Shown here piece after piece: positions 51,920-60,867 of a DNA stretch of 64,000 bases. The position numbers were made by a program, and so were the translations under genes. The stretch is from Altererythrobacter sp. Root672. Its GTDB lineage: Bacteria; Pseudomonadota; Alphaproteobacteria; Sphingomonadales; Sphingomonadaceae. Within the stretch, counting starts at the first letter, position 1; the number at the start of each line of letters is the position of its first letter. The notes beneath the pieces were generated by a model. That model had not been told where the DNA came from and did no database searches. It saw nothing but the letters and a program-made list of their open reading frames with translations. Location: NCBI RefSeq assembly GCF_001427865.1, contig NZ_LMHH01000001.1, positions 2,170,001 to 2,234,000 on the forward strand, written 5' to 3'.

Positions 51920-54202
51920 TCAGAAACTGATGTTCAACGTTCCCGTTACTCTACGCGCGTCACCCTTGTAGAGGAACGAGCCCGAACGATAGACGGCGAG
52001 GTAATAATCCGTGTTGGTCACGTTGTTGACGTTTACACGCAGTTCCATGTTGTCGGTCAGGTGGAGTTCGGCGAACAAGTCGACCACCGTGTAGGCCGGA
52101 ACCGTGCGCGCACCGGGAGCGGTGATGACAGCGCCGGTATCAGGCTGACCGCCATAGCGCTTGCTCTTGTACTTGAGCGCACCACCCAGAGCGAAGTCCT
52201 CGGTGATCTGGTACCGGCTCAGAACCTGCACTTGGTTGTTGGCGAAGTTTGCCAGCGGCAGGCCGATATTCGCCGGGTTGAACGAGTCCGTCACCTTGCT
52301 GTCCATGAGGGAGAAGCCGCCCTGGACCGACCAGTCTGGGGTCAGGTAGCCGACCGCCTCGAACTCGAAGCCGCGCACCCGGTTCGCGCCGGTGTTGAGC
52401 GTACCGGCGCTGGTGTAGTCAGCGCCGGTCAGACCTTCCATGACGTCGCTCTTCTCGATCTGGAACAAGGCCGCGGTGAGCAGGAGCTTCTCGTCGAACA
52501 CGTTCCACTTGGTGCCGATTTCGTAGTTCCACGACCGCTCGGGCTTGGCCCCGACGTTCACGCCGCCGACGATAACGAAGCCGCCGTAGCCAGCGCTCGT
52601 TCCGACGTCGGATTCGCCACCGTTGATGTCTGCCGAGCTCGCAATCGAGGCGTAGACCACGCCGCCGTTGCCGACTTTGTAGGTCAGACCGAGGTGGCCA
52701 TTCCACAGGGTGTCGGAATCGTCGTAGCTGGTGACGGCCAAGGCGTTGTTCTGAAGGTTGAGATTGAACTTGTAGTTGTCCAGACGGAGGCCCGCGAACA
52801 CCGTCAGGGCGCCGATGTCGAACGTATCCATCACGTAGCCGGAGATCGTCTCTACGCGCCAATCCTGGTCCCAGCGGTTCTTGGTGATCCGCCGGCCCAT
52901 GATCGTGTTGAGCCCGTTCGCGACTTTGCCGCTGGTGTCATAGACGCAGAAGGTCGTTCCACCGCAGTTCGGCGTGCCGGTGTTGACGACCGAGTAGATG
53001 CCGTTGAGCACTTTGTGATCGGTGTATTCGGCGCCGAAGATCAGCTCGTGGTCGAGGCCGGCCAGATTGGCTTCGACATAGAGGTTGGTCTGGTTGGCGA
53101 AGTACTCGACGTCCTGCCAGCCGTTGTGGGTGCTCAGCGAGACGCGCGGGTTAGTGCGGCCATTGGCGCCAGTGACTACGTACCCGTTGTCCGAGCTGCC
53201 GTAGCGCGTCAGGTTGTTGAGGCGAACGGTCGGTGAGAACTCATACTGAATCCTGGCCGTGCCCACGTCGACATCTGCGGTCTGGAAGTCCGGCTGCTGC
53301 GCGTAAGTCGGGACTTCGACCGGCTTGTCGTCCGCCGAAAGGTAACCGCCGAGGTCCGGATTGTCCTTCGCCCGCAGGCCGTAATAGTCGGCCGTGATGC
53401 TGAAGTTGTCGGTCGGGGTATAGAACGCCGACGTCGCCAGGCCCTTGCGCTCGCGATCCGCAGGACCGCGGTCGGGAACGAGTTCGTAGGCATAGAGCAC
53501 GTTGGCGCGGACCGCGAAGGTGTTGCCGGTCGAATAGTTGATGTCGGCCGTGGTGCGCACGAACTGGTCGGTGCCAATGCCCACCGATCCCTTGCCGAAG
53601 TTGTAGTCGATCGTCGCCTGCTTGGTGATCGCATTGATCGCGCCGCCGGCCGTGCCGCGGCCGCCGAAGCTGGAGCTCGGGCCCTTGGACACTTCGAGCT
53701 GCTCGATGGCGAAGCTCTCGCGCGTGGTCATGCCGGGATCGCGCAAACCGTCGACGAACACGTCGCTGCGGGCTTCCTGGCCGCGAATGATGTAGCGATC
53801 GCCGAAAGCGTTGCCGTTTTCGCCGGTGCCGACAGTGATGCCCGGCTGCGAGTCGAGGATCTGCTTGAGATCGGTGTAGCCCGAATCCTCGATCTGGGCC
53901 CGCGTCAGGACTGTGATCGTCTGCGGCAGTTCCGCGATCGGACGGGTGTGGCGCTCGTCACCCGAAGTCCGCGCCTTGTAAGGCACACCGACCTGAGCAT
54001 TGGGGTTGGGATCGATCGCAGTGGCTTCCACAGCGACGGTCGCCAGCGGCGCTTCGTCAGCTTCTTCCGCCTCGGTCTGGGCCAGTGCGGGGGTCGGCAT
54101 CAGCATGGCGACCGAGAGACCCAGAGCCGCACCAGCCTTCAGGCGATCGCTGCTCGAACGGATGCTCACCGGCTGGCGGATGTTGCGAGTTGAAGTCCTC
54201 AT
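51920..54202 (-). CDS. TonB-dependent siderophore receptor
   Basis: A 760-residue outer-membrane receptor: signal peptide to about 42 (PTPALAQTE), TonB-box-like region ATVAVEATA, plug with RPIAELPQTITVLTRAQIED and DRYIIRGQEARSDVFVDGLR, the siderophore-receptor wording IEQLEVSKGPSSSFGGRGTA, then a 22-strand barrel ending YKGDARRVTGTLNISF. It belongs to the catecholate/xenosiderophore group (Fiu/FpvA-like). Preceded by a 19-bp palindrome; followed by the oxidase, hydroxylase, PepSY and TonB genes on the same strand. Substrate unknown. Confidence 0.92.
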   Translation of the reverse strand: MRTSTRNIRQPVSIRSSSDRLKAGAALGLSVAMLMPTPALAQTEAEEADEAPLATVAVEATAIDPNPNAQVGVPYKARTSGDERHTRPIAELPQTITVLTRAQIEDSGYTDLKQILDSQPGITVGTGENGNAFGDRYIIRGQEARSDVFVDGLRDPGMTTRESFAIEQLEVSKGPSSSFGGRGTAGGAINAITKQATIDYNFGKGSVGIGTDQFVRTTADINYSTGNTFAVRANVLYAYELVPDRGPADRERKGLATSAFYTPTDNFSITADYYGLRAKDNPDLGGYLSADDKPVEVPTYAQQPDFQTADVDVGTARIQYEFSPTVRLNNLTRYGSSDNGYVVTGANGRTNPRVSLSTHNGWQDVEYFANQTNLYVEANLAGLDHELIFGAEYTDHKVLNGIYSVVNTGTPNCGGTTFCVYDTSGKVANGLNTIMGRRITKNRWDQDWRVETISGYVMDTFDIGALTVFAGLRLDNYKFNLNLQNNALAVTSYDDSDTLWNGHLGLTYKVGNGGVVYASIASSADINGGESDVGTSAGYGGFVIVGGVNVGAKPERSWNYEIGTKWNVFDEKLLLTAALFQIEKSDVMEGLTGADYTSAGTLNTGANRVRGFEFEAVGYLTPDWSVQGGFSLMDSKVTDSFNPANIGLPLANFANNQVQVLSRYQITEDFALGGALKYKSKRYGGQPDTGAVITAPGARTVPAYTVVDLFAELHLTDNMELRVNVNNVTNTDYYLAVYRSGSFLYKGDARRVTGTLNISF

Positions 54203-54287
54203 TGTTTCCCCTGTTAGGATTTATAGGCAATAACAGACACTTCGCTGCGGCATGATCGATGATCACGCTTGGCGAGTCAGAAAAGCA

Positions 54288-54306
54288 ATTGCGATGCAAT
54301 CGCAAT
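54288..54306 (-). promoter_or_regulatory. 19-bp palindrome, candidate iron-responsive (Fur/Irr-type) operator
   Basis: ATTGCGATGCAATCGCAAT has two perfect 8-base arms (ATTGCGAT and ATCGCAAT) around GCA. It lies 86 bases before the siderophore receptor start, where a Fur-family repressor site would be expected. The 19-bp size fits Fur boxes, but the sequence does not match the E. coli GATAATGATAATCATTATC consensus closely, so the regulator could be another family. Confidence 0.5.
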
Positions 54307-54470
54307 AACGGCGCCATTAACGAGCGGTCTGTTTGAGCACAAGGCCAAATGCGCCAGGGTTTGAGATTATTTTCGCAGGGGGTGCCGAGCCGCAACGACG
54401 CGGTGGGGGACTGCGAAGGCCAGGGGCCTCCGGAGTAGTGTCGAGAGCCTCTCTGCGAAACCGGTGCGCA

Positions 54471-54508
54471 GCCCAAGAAGCCTTGGGCGAGATCTACGGC
54501 AGTAGATC
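54471..54508 (-). terminator. Tandem hairpins downstream of the FkbM operon
   Basis: GCCCAAG/CTTGGGC (54471-54477 and 54482-54488) and GATCTAC/GTAGATC (54491-54497 and 54502-54508) form two adjacent perfect 7-bp stems with 4-nt loops, starting 23 bases after the FkbM stop on the minus strand. No U tract follows, so they may be a Rho-dependent or RNA-stabilising 3' end. Confidence 0.5.
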
Positions 54509-54530
54509 CGGCAATGGCGCCGGAATCACG

Positions 54531-55307
54531 CTATCGCGTGGCCATCACGTCGAAGTGGTGGCCCCTTCCCACTTGCTTGAAGGCGTCGAACCCCGCGCTC
54601 CGCAACATCGACGCGATCCGGTCCTTGTCGGACCAGCGCTTGTCGACCTCATAGAAGATGCACTCGATCCGTGGGGCCTGGGAGCAGGCCAGCAACTGTT
54701 CGATCACAGTCGCTTCATGCCCTTCGACATCGACCTTGATCACCAGGGGCAAGTTACCGTCGAGCAAGCGATCGAGCTCAACCGCCGAAACCACTTCGAT
54801 CGTCTCGGTTTCGGAATCCGATCCGGCGGCGGGACGCAAGGTGGCCATGCCGCTGTGCCCCCGCGGGACCGAGATCTCGATACGCTCGGCCTTGTCCGAA
54901 ACGCCGAGCTTAAGCGCGGTGACCTTCTCGGATCCCGGATTGATCGCGACGTTGGCCGTCAGGGCCGCGAAAGTCGCCGCGACCGGTTCAAATGAAGTGA
55001 CTTGCCGGCATTGGGGATTTTGCGCTGCAATCAGGCTGTAGAGACCCTGGTTTGCGCCCACGTCGACAAAGGCAAACTCCTCGCGACGGTTCGCCAGGTA
55101 GTCCGACAGGAAGCGGCCATAAGTCCCGGCTCGGCAGTACACGAACGTGCGGTCATCCCACCGCTGCCAAAGCCGCACGCCATAGGCTGTGGGGCCATGC
55201 ACCGGGGGCTGGCCTGCAAGGCGGTTCCACGTCGCACGAACTCGCGCGATCGATAGCCACATGGTCTTGTGAGCAGTCTTGACGATGCCGTAGCGCCAGA
55301 AGCTCAT
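54531..55307 (-). CDS. FkbM family SAM-dependent methyltransferase
   Basis: A 258-residue FkbM methyltransferase. SAM-binding motif FVDVGANQGLYSLIAA (about 80-95), then TSFEPVAATFAALTANVAIN, the middle GHSGMATLRP and the late IKVDVEGHEATVIEQLL, which is diagnostic of the family. It O-methylates a sugar or polyketide hydroxyl; given the neighbours, a surface glycan is likely. Start ATG 55307 overlaps the preceding stop as ATGA. Last gene of a four-gene operon. Confidence 0.85.
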   Translation of the reverse strand: MSFWRYGIVKTAHKTMWLSIARVRATWNRLAGQPPVHGPTAYGVRLWQRWDDRTFVYCRAGTYGRFLSDYLANRREEFAFVDVGANQGLYSLIAAQNPQCRQVTSFEPVAATFAALTANVAINPGSEKVTALKLGVSDKAERIEISVPRGHSGMATLRPAAGSDSETETIEVVSAVELDRLLDGNLPLVIKVDVEGHEATVIEQLLACSQAPRIECIFYEVDKRWSDKDRIASMLRSAGFDAFKQVGRGHHFDVMATR

Positions 55308-56488
55308 GCTTGTTCACCTGCAGCGCAGCGGTCCAACCAGGTGACGATCGCATCGGCTGCCCGGTCGGCGGAGGGCCGCTCGTTCAGATCGAAGCTATAG
55401 GCGAAAAGGCGCTTCTGCATGTCGGTATACTCGTTGGGGTAGGCGAGCGCTTGATCGAGGGCGTGAGCCATGGCGTTAACCGAACTCACAACCGGACCGG
55501 CCTGCCAATGCGCAAAATCCGCTGAGCCCTGCCAATTGAGCTCCCTCGGATTGAGGAAGATGCACGGGCGCGGCCTGCGGATGAATTCGTAGACCTGGCT
55601 GCTCGCATCGCCGAGGTAAATGTCGGCTGCGTTGGTATAAGTCATATCCAGCGAGGCTGAACTACCCAGATCGACGTGGATGTGCGGCAAGCCCAGATAG
55701 TGCTCCGGCACTTGCGGCACTCGGGCAATGGAAAGCGGCGACAGCCCGATCGTCCAACGCTTGGCAAACAGCATCACGTGAGGGGCGAAGATCAGGTTGA
55801 ACCGGTCCTGCCCGGCAAACCAGTCGAGGACGTCCGTCCCCATCCGGTACCACGAGGACAAGGCCGGCGAAGGATGCGGGTTGTAGAGCACCGTCGGGCG
55901 ATCGTTGTCGAACAGCCGCGCAGCAGGCGCCGCGTCCCCGCAGAGGTCGAACTTGGGATAGCCGACGATCGCATATCCATCGGGCTTCAGCAGGCCGGCC
56001 TGCTCCAGCCGGTCCTTGATCTTCGCTCCGGAAAGCAGAACCAGGTCGAACCGTCCGCTGGCCGCATCGAAACCGACCGCGCGATCGCCCGCCCCATGGC
56101 GAGTGTGGATCAAGGCCACCTGCTCCAGCCCAAAGCGGGATTTAAGGAGGGTGGAAGTCTTCTCCGGCGCCACGAGCGCATCCAGGCCGCGGAACCGATC
56201 GGTGTTGCGGCGCAGGATGGAAATCCGGTCGACCGGCAAGGCTCCACCGGACAGGGAGGCCAGGAAACGGGTCGGGTTGGAGGGCGGGCTCAGTTGCTCG
56301 ATGCGGCGGTCGTCGAACGAGTGGCCATCGGCCGCCCACGCGCGGCGAACTTCAGCCTCGGCGGCTCCGCCCGAAACGAACAGCTGCAGTTCGACGCCCG
56401 GGTAAAGCCGCGCAAGCGCCGAAGCGATCGGGATGGCGTGGCCGACCTGATGCCCCGCCGCGTGATTGAAGAGGAAGCCAACGCGCAT
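55304..56488 (-). CDS. CDP-glycerol/teichoic-acid-polymerase-like glycosyltransferase
   Basis: A 394-residue GT-B-like protein starting MRVGFLFNHAAGHQVGHAIP. The C-terminal donor half has IHVDLGSSASLDMTYTNAAD, IYLGDASSQVYEFIRRPRPC and IFLNPRELNWQGSADFAHW, which resemble CDP-glycerol glycerophosphotransferase (TagF-like) proteins. In gram-negatives such proteins build phosphopolyol or capsule-like polymers. No membrane segment. Starts 3 bases after the HAD gene and overlaps FkbM. Confidence 0.68.
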   Translation of the reverse strand: MRVGFLFNHAAGHQVGHAIPIASALARLYPGVELQLFVSGGAAEAEVRRAWAADGHSFDDRRIEQLSPPSNPTRFLASLSGGALPVDRISILRRNTDRFRGLDALVAPEKTSTLLKSRFGLEQVALIHTRHGAGDRAVGFDAASGRFDLVLLSGAKIKDRLEQAGLLKPDGYAIVGYPKFDLCGDAAPAARLFDNDRPTVLYNPHPSPALSSWYRMGTDVLDWFAGQDRFNLIFAPHVMLFAKRWTIGLSPLSIARVPQVPEHYLGLPHIHVDLGSSASLDMTYTNAADIYLGDASSQVYEFIRRPRPCIFLNPRELNWQGSADFAHWQAGPVVSSVNAMAHALDQALAYPNEYTDMQKRLFAYSFDLNERPSADRAADAIVTWLDRCAAGEQA

Positions 56489-56491
56489 GGA

Positions 56492-57166
56492 TCACGCGGT
56501 CCGCCAATCGATTATCGGCCACCCCTTTTGCTGGGCAAGGGCCAGCATCTTCGGCGACGGATTGACCGCGAAAGCCTCGTCGGCCCATTCGCAAACGGCA
56601 CTGTCCGAAGCGTGATCGGTGAAGAACCGGACATGCATTGCCTGCCGATCGATCTGTCTCTCCGACAAGGCATCGACGATCATTGTCAGCTTGTGCGCAC
56701 CGTAGCAGTTCGTGCCCTGGACCCGATGGGTCAGGACGTCACCGCGACGGATCGCCCCGGTTGCCACGACATCGTCAATCGCCAGGCGTTTGGCGAGCGG
56801 TGCAATATAGAGCGAGGGTGCCGCCGTCGCGAGCACGACCGTGCGACCGGCCTCGCGCTCCGCAGCGATCCGCTCGATGGCCTGAGGATAGAGACCGTCG
56901 CGATGCAGCTGCACGGCGAATTCCTCTGCCAGCGCCAGCGCTTCCTCGCCGGGCACCGAGCCGCCCAGTGCGACCCAGTGCATGATCTCCTTCATCCGCG
57001 TGCGGGTGATCAATCCCGCCGCATAGGCCAACGCGGCTGGGACAAGGATCGGTGTCAGAACCACGCGCCACGGCGCGCGCCGTCGCATCGCGAACAGCAA
57101 AAACAAGCTGTAGGTCGGCTTCCGCGTGATCGTGCGGTCGACGTCGAAAATCGAAAGCTCGATCAT
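56492..57166 (-). CDS. HAD-IB family phosphatase (SerB-like)
   Basis: A 224-residue HAD hydrolase. Motif I is IFDVDRTITRKPTY (nucleophile Asp at about 8 and acid Asp at about 10), motif II is in VVLATAAPSLYI (Thr), and motif III/IV are the Lys near KLTMIVDAL and the Asp pair in FFTDHASDS. A membrane-helix-like cap segment (RVVLTPILVPAALAYAAG) is like HAD-IB proteins with a short hydrophobic cap. It removes a phosphate from a small molecule. Translation is coupled to the nucleotidyltransferase by ATGA. Confidence 0.82.
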   Translation of the reverse strand: MIELSIFDVDRTITRKPTYSLFLLFAMRRRAPWRVVLTPILVPAALAYAAGLITRTRMKEIMHWVALGGSVPGEEALALAEEFAVQLHRDGLYPQAIERIAAEREAGRTVVLATAAPSLYIAPLAKRLAIDDVVATGAIRRGDVLTHRVQGTNCYGAHKLTMIVDALSERQIDRQAMHVRFFTDHASDSAVCEWADEAFAVNPSPKMLALAQQKGWPIIDWRTA

Positions 57167-57990
57167 TGAGGCAGGCGGGCCAGCATGCCTTCCACCAAGG
57201 AGTGATCCGCCAGTTTGTCAACGTCCACCCCGGCGTGGGCGAAGGGAATGCGCACCGGTCGCGCCTCGACACCCAGCTTGCGGCCCGCAGCACCGAAGGC
57301 TTCGATCAGCGTCAGACGCCGCAGGAGAAAGTTCAACAAGAGCGTTGGACCAAGCTTCCACGCCATGCGCCATGGCTTCTTGCGGTCGCCTTCGAGCGAT
57401 TGCCAGTAGGTCAGCCCCTTGAACACCGCTCGCGAATTCAACGCGAAGAGATTGGCGCCGGTGACATCGACGTCGCGAAAGCGCAGCCAGGTCCTCTTGG
57501 AATCGAGCCCGTCGGTCTTGAAGGCCTCGCGATCGACCATGCCCACAGCAACGTCGCACTCTGCAGAGTGGTCGAGGAACCAGTCGAGCGTTCCCTTGTC
57601 GAGCAGAACGTGATCCGAGGTCGTGATCAGTACCGGCCAGTCGAGCCAATCCTGCCGCAGAGTTCCTTCGATCGAGCTGGCGATGCCCGACCCTGATGGC
57701 GCAAGGCGAACCCGCGGGTCCGCCCGGAACGGGGCGATAGCCGGATTATCAAACAGCAGCTCGGGATCCTGGGAGAGGACAAAAACCTCGCCGATCTGCG
57801 GATGCGACAGCAGTGTTTGCAGCACATGCGCCAGCATCGGCTTCCCGCCGAGCGGGACCAGCGATTTCGAAGCGACACCGAACTCCTGCGCAAGCGGATC
57901 GCCGCCCGGTCTATCGCCAGCCAGAAGTATGACATGCCAACGTGTTGCCTGGGACGTAGCGCACGCGGCGGTGACGGGACGCAATTCCAT
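57163..57990 (-). CDS. NTP-transferase (MobA/IspD-like nucleotidyltransferase) domain protein
   Basis: A 275-residue protein with the GT-A nucleotidyltransferase fold: HVILLAGDRPGGDPLAQEFG and SKSLVPLGGKPMLAHVLQTL (nucleotide and Mg loop), then WPVLITTSDHVLLDKGTLDW. It resembles MobA, IspD and CTP:inositol-phosphate cytidylyltransferases. The first loop is looser than the usual LAGGxGxR, so the donor is uncertain. With a HAD phosphatase and a CDP-glycerol-transferase-like protein next to it, it could activate a polyol phosphate with CTP. Confidence 0.75.
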   Translation of the reverse strand: MELRPVTAACATSQATRWHVILLAGDRPGGDPLAQEFGVASKSLVPLGGKPMLAHVLQTLLSHPQIGEVFVLSQDPELLFDNPAIAPFRADPRVRLAPSGSGIASSIEGTLRQDWLDWPVLITTSDHVLLDKGTLDWFLDHSAECDVAVGMVDREAFKTDGLDSKRTWLRFRDVDVTGANLFALNSRAVFKGLTYWQSLEGDRKKPWRMAWKLGPTLLLNFLLRRLTLIEAFGAAGRKLGVEARPVRIPFAHAGVDVDKLADHSLVEGMLARLPQ

Positions 57991-58149
57991 GCGTCGGTCA
58001 TTTCAGACCAGCCTTGGATCGGTATGGGCGGAAGATTTATTTTCGCCCATGTTTGCCCCCGCAAGTATGTAGGAAACCAAATGTAGCGATAAGCTGGAGC
58101 TCACGCTCAATCTCTAGGCCGCCCCCCGAAGCACGACGGAGATGCATGC

Positions 58150-58653
58150 ATGAAAGTTCCTGGGCTCCTGGCCATCGCACTGCTTGCGATCAGTAGCGCC
58201 GCGGTGGCGCAACGGCCGGCGTCGATTTCGGTGCTCGAGGCGGTGAAGATCGCCGAGCGCAACGGCAAGGGGCACGTGACCGACGTCGAGAAGGACCGTT
58301 GGGGCAAAAAGCCGGTCTACGAGGTAGAGGTCGTGCGCGGCACGAAGTCGCAAGAGTACATCATCGACGCGAGCACAGGGAAGATCCTGCGGCAGAACTC
58401 GTCAATGCTCAGAGACTTTTGGGAGGAGGTGTTCGGCCGATCGAACGAGGCCTATCTCAGCCGGGCCCACAGTTTGTCATCGATCATCGCCGCACTCGAG
58501 AACCGAACCGGAGGCAAGGTGCTTGCGGCGTCGTTCGACGTTGAGCGCGGCCAAGCCTACTATGAAGTGGAGTTTCTCAGCCAGATCGGCCGCACGAAGC
58601 TTTACCTCGATCCGGTAACCGGCCAGCGCCTCAACTTCATTCCCGACGATTAG
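58150..58653 (+). CDS. Exported protein with two PepSY domains
   Basis: A 167-residue protein: signal peptide to about 20 (ISSAAVAQR), then two PepSY-like units (SVLEAVKIAERNGKGHVTDV with YEVEVVRGTKSQEYIIDAST, and LSSIIAALENRTGGKVLAAS with YYEVEFLSQIGRTKLYLDP). Such proteins commonly sit ahead of OmpR-type two-component genes, and here an OmpR regulator and kinase follow within 36 bases. It may modulate the sensor in the periplasm. No catalytic residues are recognised. Confidence 0.8.
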   Translation: MKVPGLLAIALLAISSAAVAQRPASISVLEAVKIAERNGKGHVTDVEKDRWGKKPVYEVEVVRGTKSQEYIIDASTGKILRQNSSMLRDFWEEVFGRSNEAYLSRAHSLSSIIAALENRTGGKVLAASFDVERGQAYYEVEFLSQIGRTKLYLDPVTGQRLNFIPDD

Positions 58654-58688
58654 GCCGTAAACGGTCTAGAACAGGAGTTATCGAAGAC

Positions 58689-59366
58689 GTGCAGGTTCTG
58701 CTGATCGAGGATGACCCGCGAGTAGCCGATTTCGTGGCCGGCGGATTGCGGCAGGCCGGACATCAGGTCGACGTTCGGGATGACGGGAAGGACGGCTTGA
58801 TCCAGGCCAGCTCGGAAGTTTACGATGTGATAGTCCTCGACCGAATGCTGCCCAATGTCGACGGCCTCAAGATCCTCCAGACACTCCGGGCGACCGGCGA
58901 CACGACGCCGGTGCTGATATTGAGCGCCCTCGCCGATGTCGACGAGCGCGTTCGTGGACTGAAGGCCGGCGGCGACGATTATCTCGGCAAGCCCTTCGCG
59001 CTCTCTGAACTGCTGGCGCGCGTCGATGCCCTGGGGCGACGTGCTCCGCAGTCGGACGTCCCGGTCACCGGCTACCAGATCGACGATCTCGAGATCGACC
59101 TGCTGGGACATACGGCCCGTCGTGGCGGACGCCGCATCGACCTGACTTCGCGGGAGTTCCAGATACTCTCCTGCCTGGCCGAACACACCGGGAGGGTGGT
59201 GACGCGGAACATGCTGCTCGAACAAGTGTGGGACTACAGCTTCGACCCTCAGACGAACGTTATCGACCAGCACATCAGCAAGCTGAGGCAAAAGATCGAC
59301 CACGAGTTTGAGAAGCAGTTGATCCACACCGTCCGCGGAAGCGGCTACGTGCTCCGCGCAGAATGA
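58689..59366 (+). CDS. OmpR/PhoB family response regulator
   Basis: A 225-residue regulator: receiver (1-115: LLIEDDPRVADFVAGGL, phospho-Asp in VIVLDRMLPNVDGLK, Lys in LGKPFALSEL) and winged-helix DNA-binding domain (about 125-222: IDLTSREFQILSCLAEHTGR, VTRNMLLEQVWDYSFDPQTN, HTVRGSGYVLRAE). Start GTG 58689, with GGAG 10 bases upstream. Overlaps the kinase start as ATGA. Confidence 0.93.
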   Translation: MQVLLIEDDPRVADFVAGGLRQAGHQVDVRDDGKDGLIQASSEVYDVIVLDRMLPNVDGLKILQTLRATGDTTPVLILSALADVDERVRGLKAGGDDYLGKPFALSELLARVDALGRRAPQSDVPVTGYQIDDLEIDLLGHTARRGGRRIDLTSREFQILSCLAEHTGRVVTRNMLLEQVWDYSFDPQTNVIDQHISKLRQKIDHEFEKQLIHTVRGSGYVLRAE

Positions 59367-60724
59367 AGTACGCCCGCAGTTTCTCGCTGCGCCTGGCGCT
59401 GACTTATGTCGGGCTCTTCCTGCTTTCCGTCGGGCTGCTCGTGGGCTCGTTCTACTACGTCAGCGTGTACCGGCCCCATGAGGCCTTGAAGAGGCAGATC
59501 AGGCGCGAAGCGCTTCAGCTCGAACAGATCTACGCCGTCGATGGCGAAGCGGCGTTGATTACCGCGCTGGCCTCGCGCGCCGAGGAGCGCGGCGACAGGG
59601 CTGCGTTTCATGTCTTCATCGGCCCGGACGGCGATCTGAAGTCGGCCAACATCCCGACCTGGCCATCGGAGCGGGGTGAGCAGTGGCTCGATCTGGAAGC
59701 CGACATCTACACCGAAGGGGCCGAGTACGATCAGCATGCCTTCGCCCTCGACGTCGGGTTCGACAATGGGGCGAGGTTGATGGTCGGGCGCGATGCCGAG
59801 GATCTGGAGGAGCTTCGCGAGCTGCTTGGGAACGGCATGGTATGGCTGGTGGGCAGCAGTCTGTTTCTCGGCCTGCTCGGCGGCGGCCTGATCAGCCGGG
59901 CGATCGGTGTGCGGCTGGAGCAGATCTCAAAAGCGGCGATCCAGGTCATGGAGGGCGACCTGGCCGGAAGAGTCCCGGTTGACAGCAGCAACGACGATTT
60001 CGATCGGGTTAGCCAGACCCTCAACCAGATGCTCGATCGGATCGAAGATCTCTTTGCTTCGGTCAGGAGGGTGTCGGACAACGTGGCGCACGAGCTGAGG
60101 ACCCCGCTTGCTCGCCTGCTCGCAGACATTGAAACACTGGAAGCGGAGTACCCGAGCGAGACCAATCCAGAGGTTAAAAGGATCGGAACCGAAGTTCGGC
60201 GGCTGCAGAAGATCTTCGACGGTCTGCTGAGGATTTCACGCATCGAAGCCGGGCGGCATGCGTTGGCCTTCGAACCCATCGCGGCTGCCACTTTGCTGGA
60301 GGACCTGAAGGAACTCTACGACCCCGCGGCCGAGGAACTGGGGGGCAGGATAAGGATCGAGGACGTCCCCTCCGACCAGTTCCGGGGCGATCGGGACCTG
60401 CTTTTCCAGGCGCTGACCAACCTGATCGACAACGCGATCAAGTACGGTGCTCCCGAACCCGACATCAGCCTTTCGGCATGCCACAAGGATGGTTCGGCCT
60501 GCTTCGTGGTTGCCAATCGCGGCCCTGAAGTCAGCGAACACATCCTACGGCGCGCAAGCGAGCGGTTCTTCAGAGGCGAGAATGCCAGCCAGAAGCCTGG
60601 AGAGGGACTTGGCCTCCCGGTGGTCCAGGCGATTGCCAAGGCCCACGACGGCAGCATGGAACTGAGCCACGCAAACGGCGTGACCGAGGCGCTTTTTTGC
60701 GTACCGTGGCGGCCGGTATCATAG
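59363..60724 (+). CDS. Sensor histidine kinase paired with the OmpR regulator
   Basis: A 453-residue membrane kinase: TM1 (about 10-33), periplasmic domain (about 34-152), TM2 (about 153-175), HAMP (about 176-228), HisKA with VAHELRTPLARLLADIE, HATPase_c (NLIDNAIKYG, GEGLGLPVVQAIAKAH). The periplasmic loop is short (about 120 residues) and of unknown ligand. Cognate of the overlapping OmpR gene; the PepSY gene ahead may be a signal modifier. Confidence 0.92.
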   Translation: MKYARSFSLRLALTYVGLFLLSVGLLVGSFYYVSVYRPHEALKRQIRREALQLEQIYAVDGEAALITALASRAEERGDRAAFHVFIGPDGDLKSANIPTWPSERGEQWLDLEADIYTEGAEYDQHAFALDVGFDNGARLMVGRDAEDLEELRELLGNGMVWLVGSSLFLGLLGGGLISRAIGVRLEQISKAAIQVMEGDLAGRVPVDSSNDDFDRVSQTLNQMLDRIEDLFASVRRVSDNVAHELRTPLARLLADIETLEAEYPSETNPEVKRIGTEVRRLQKIFDGLLRISRIEAGRHALAFEPIAAATLLEDLKELYDPAAEELGGRIRIEDVPSDQFRGDRDLLFQALTNLIDNAIKYGAPEPDISLSACHKDGSACFVVANRGPEVSEHILRRASERFFRGENASQKPGEGLGLPVVQAIAKAHDGSMELSHANGVTEALFCVPWRPVS

Positions 60725-60867
60725 CCTTAGACCACCGCCCCTGCTTGGCTGCGGCACGAGCACCCCTGTGTTTCTATTTGGGATGAGTTGAGAATAGACC
60801 TACTCTGAGAGCACCAATTCGGGCTAATTCGCGGCGACCGATCCGATGAAGGCGCGGAAAGGAATAT

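Larger units (their letters stand above)
54203..54530. other. Intergenic region with receptor promoter and FkbM 3' end
   Basis: This gap has no convincing gene. It holds a 19-bp palindrome about 85 bases upstream of the receptor start, and two hairpins next to the FkbM stop at the right end. One AT-rich block (GAGATTATTTTCG) lies near 54360. Frames across it on the plus strand lack gene-like codon use. Confidence 0.5.
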
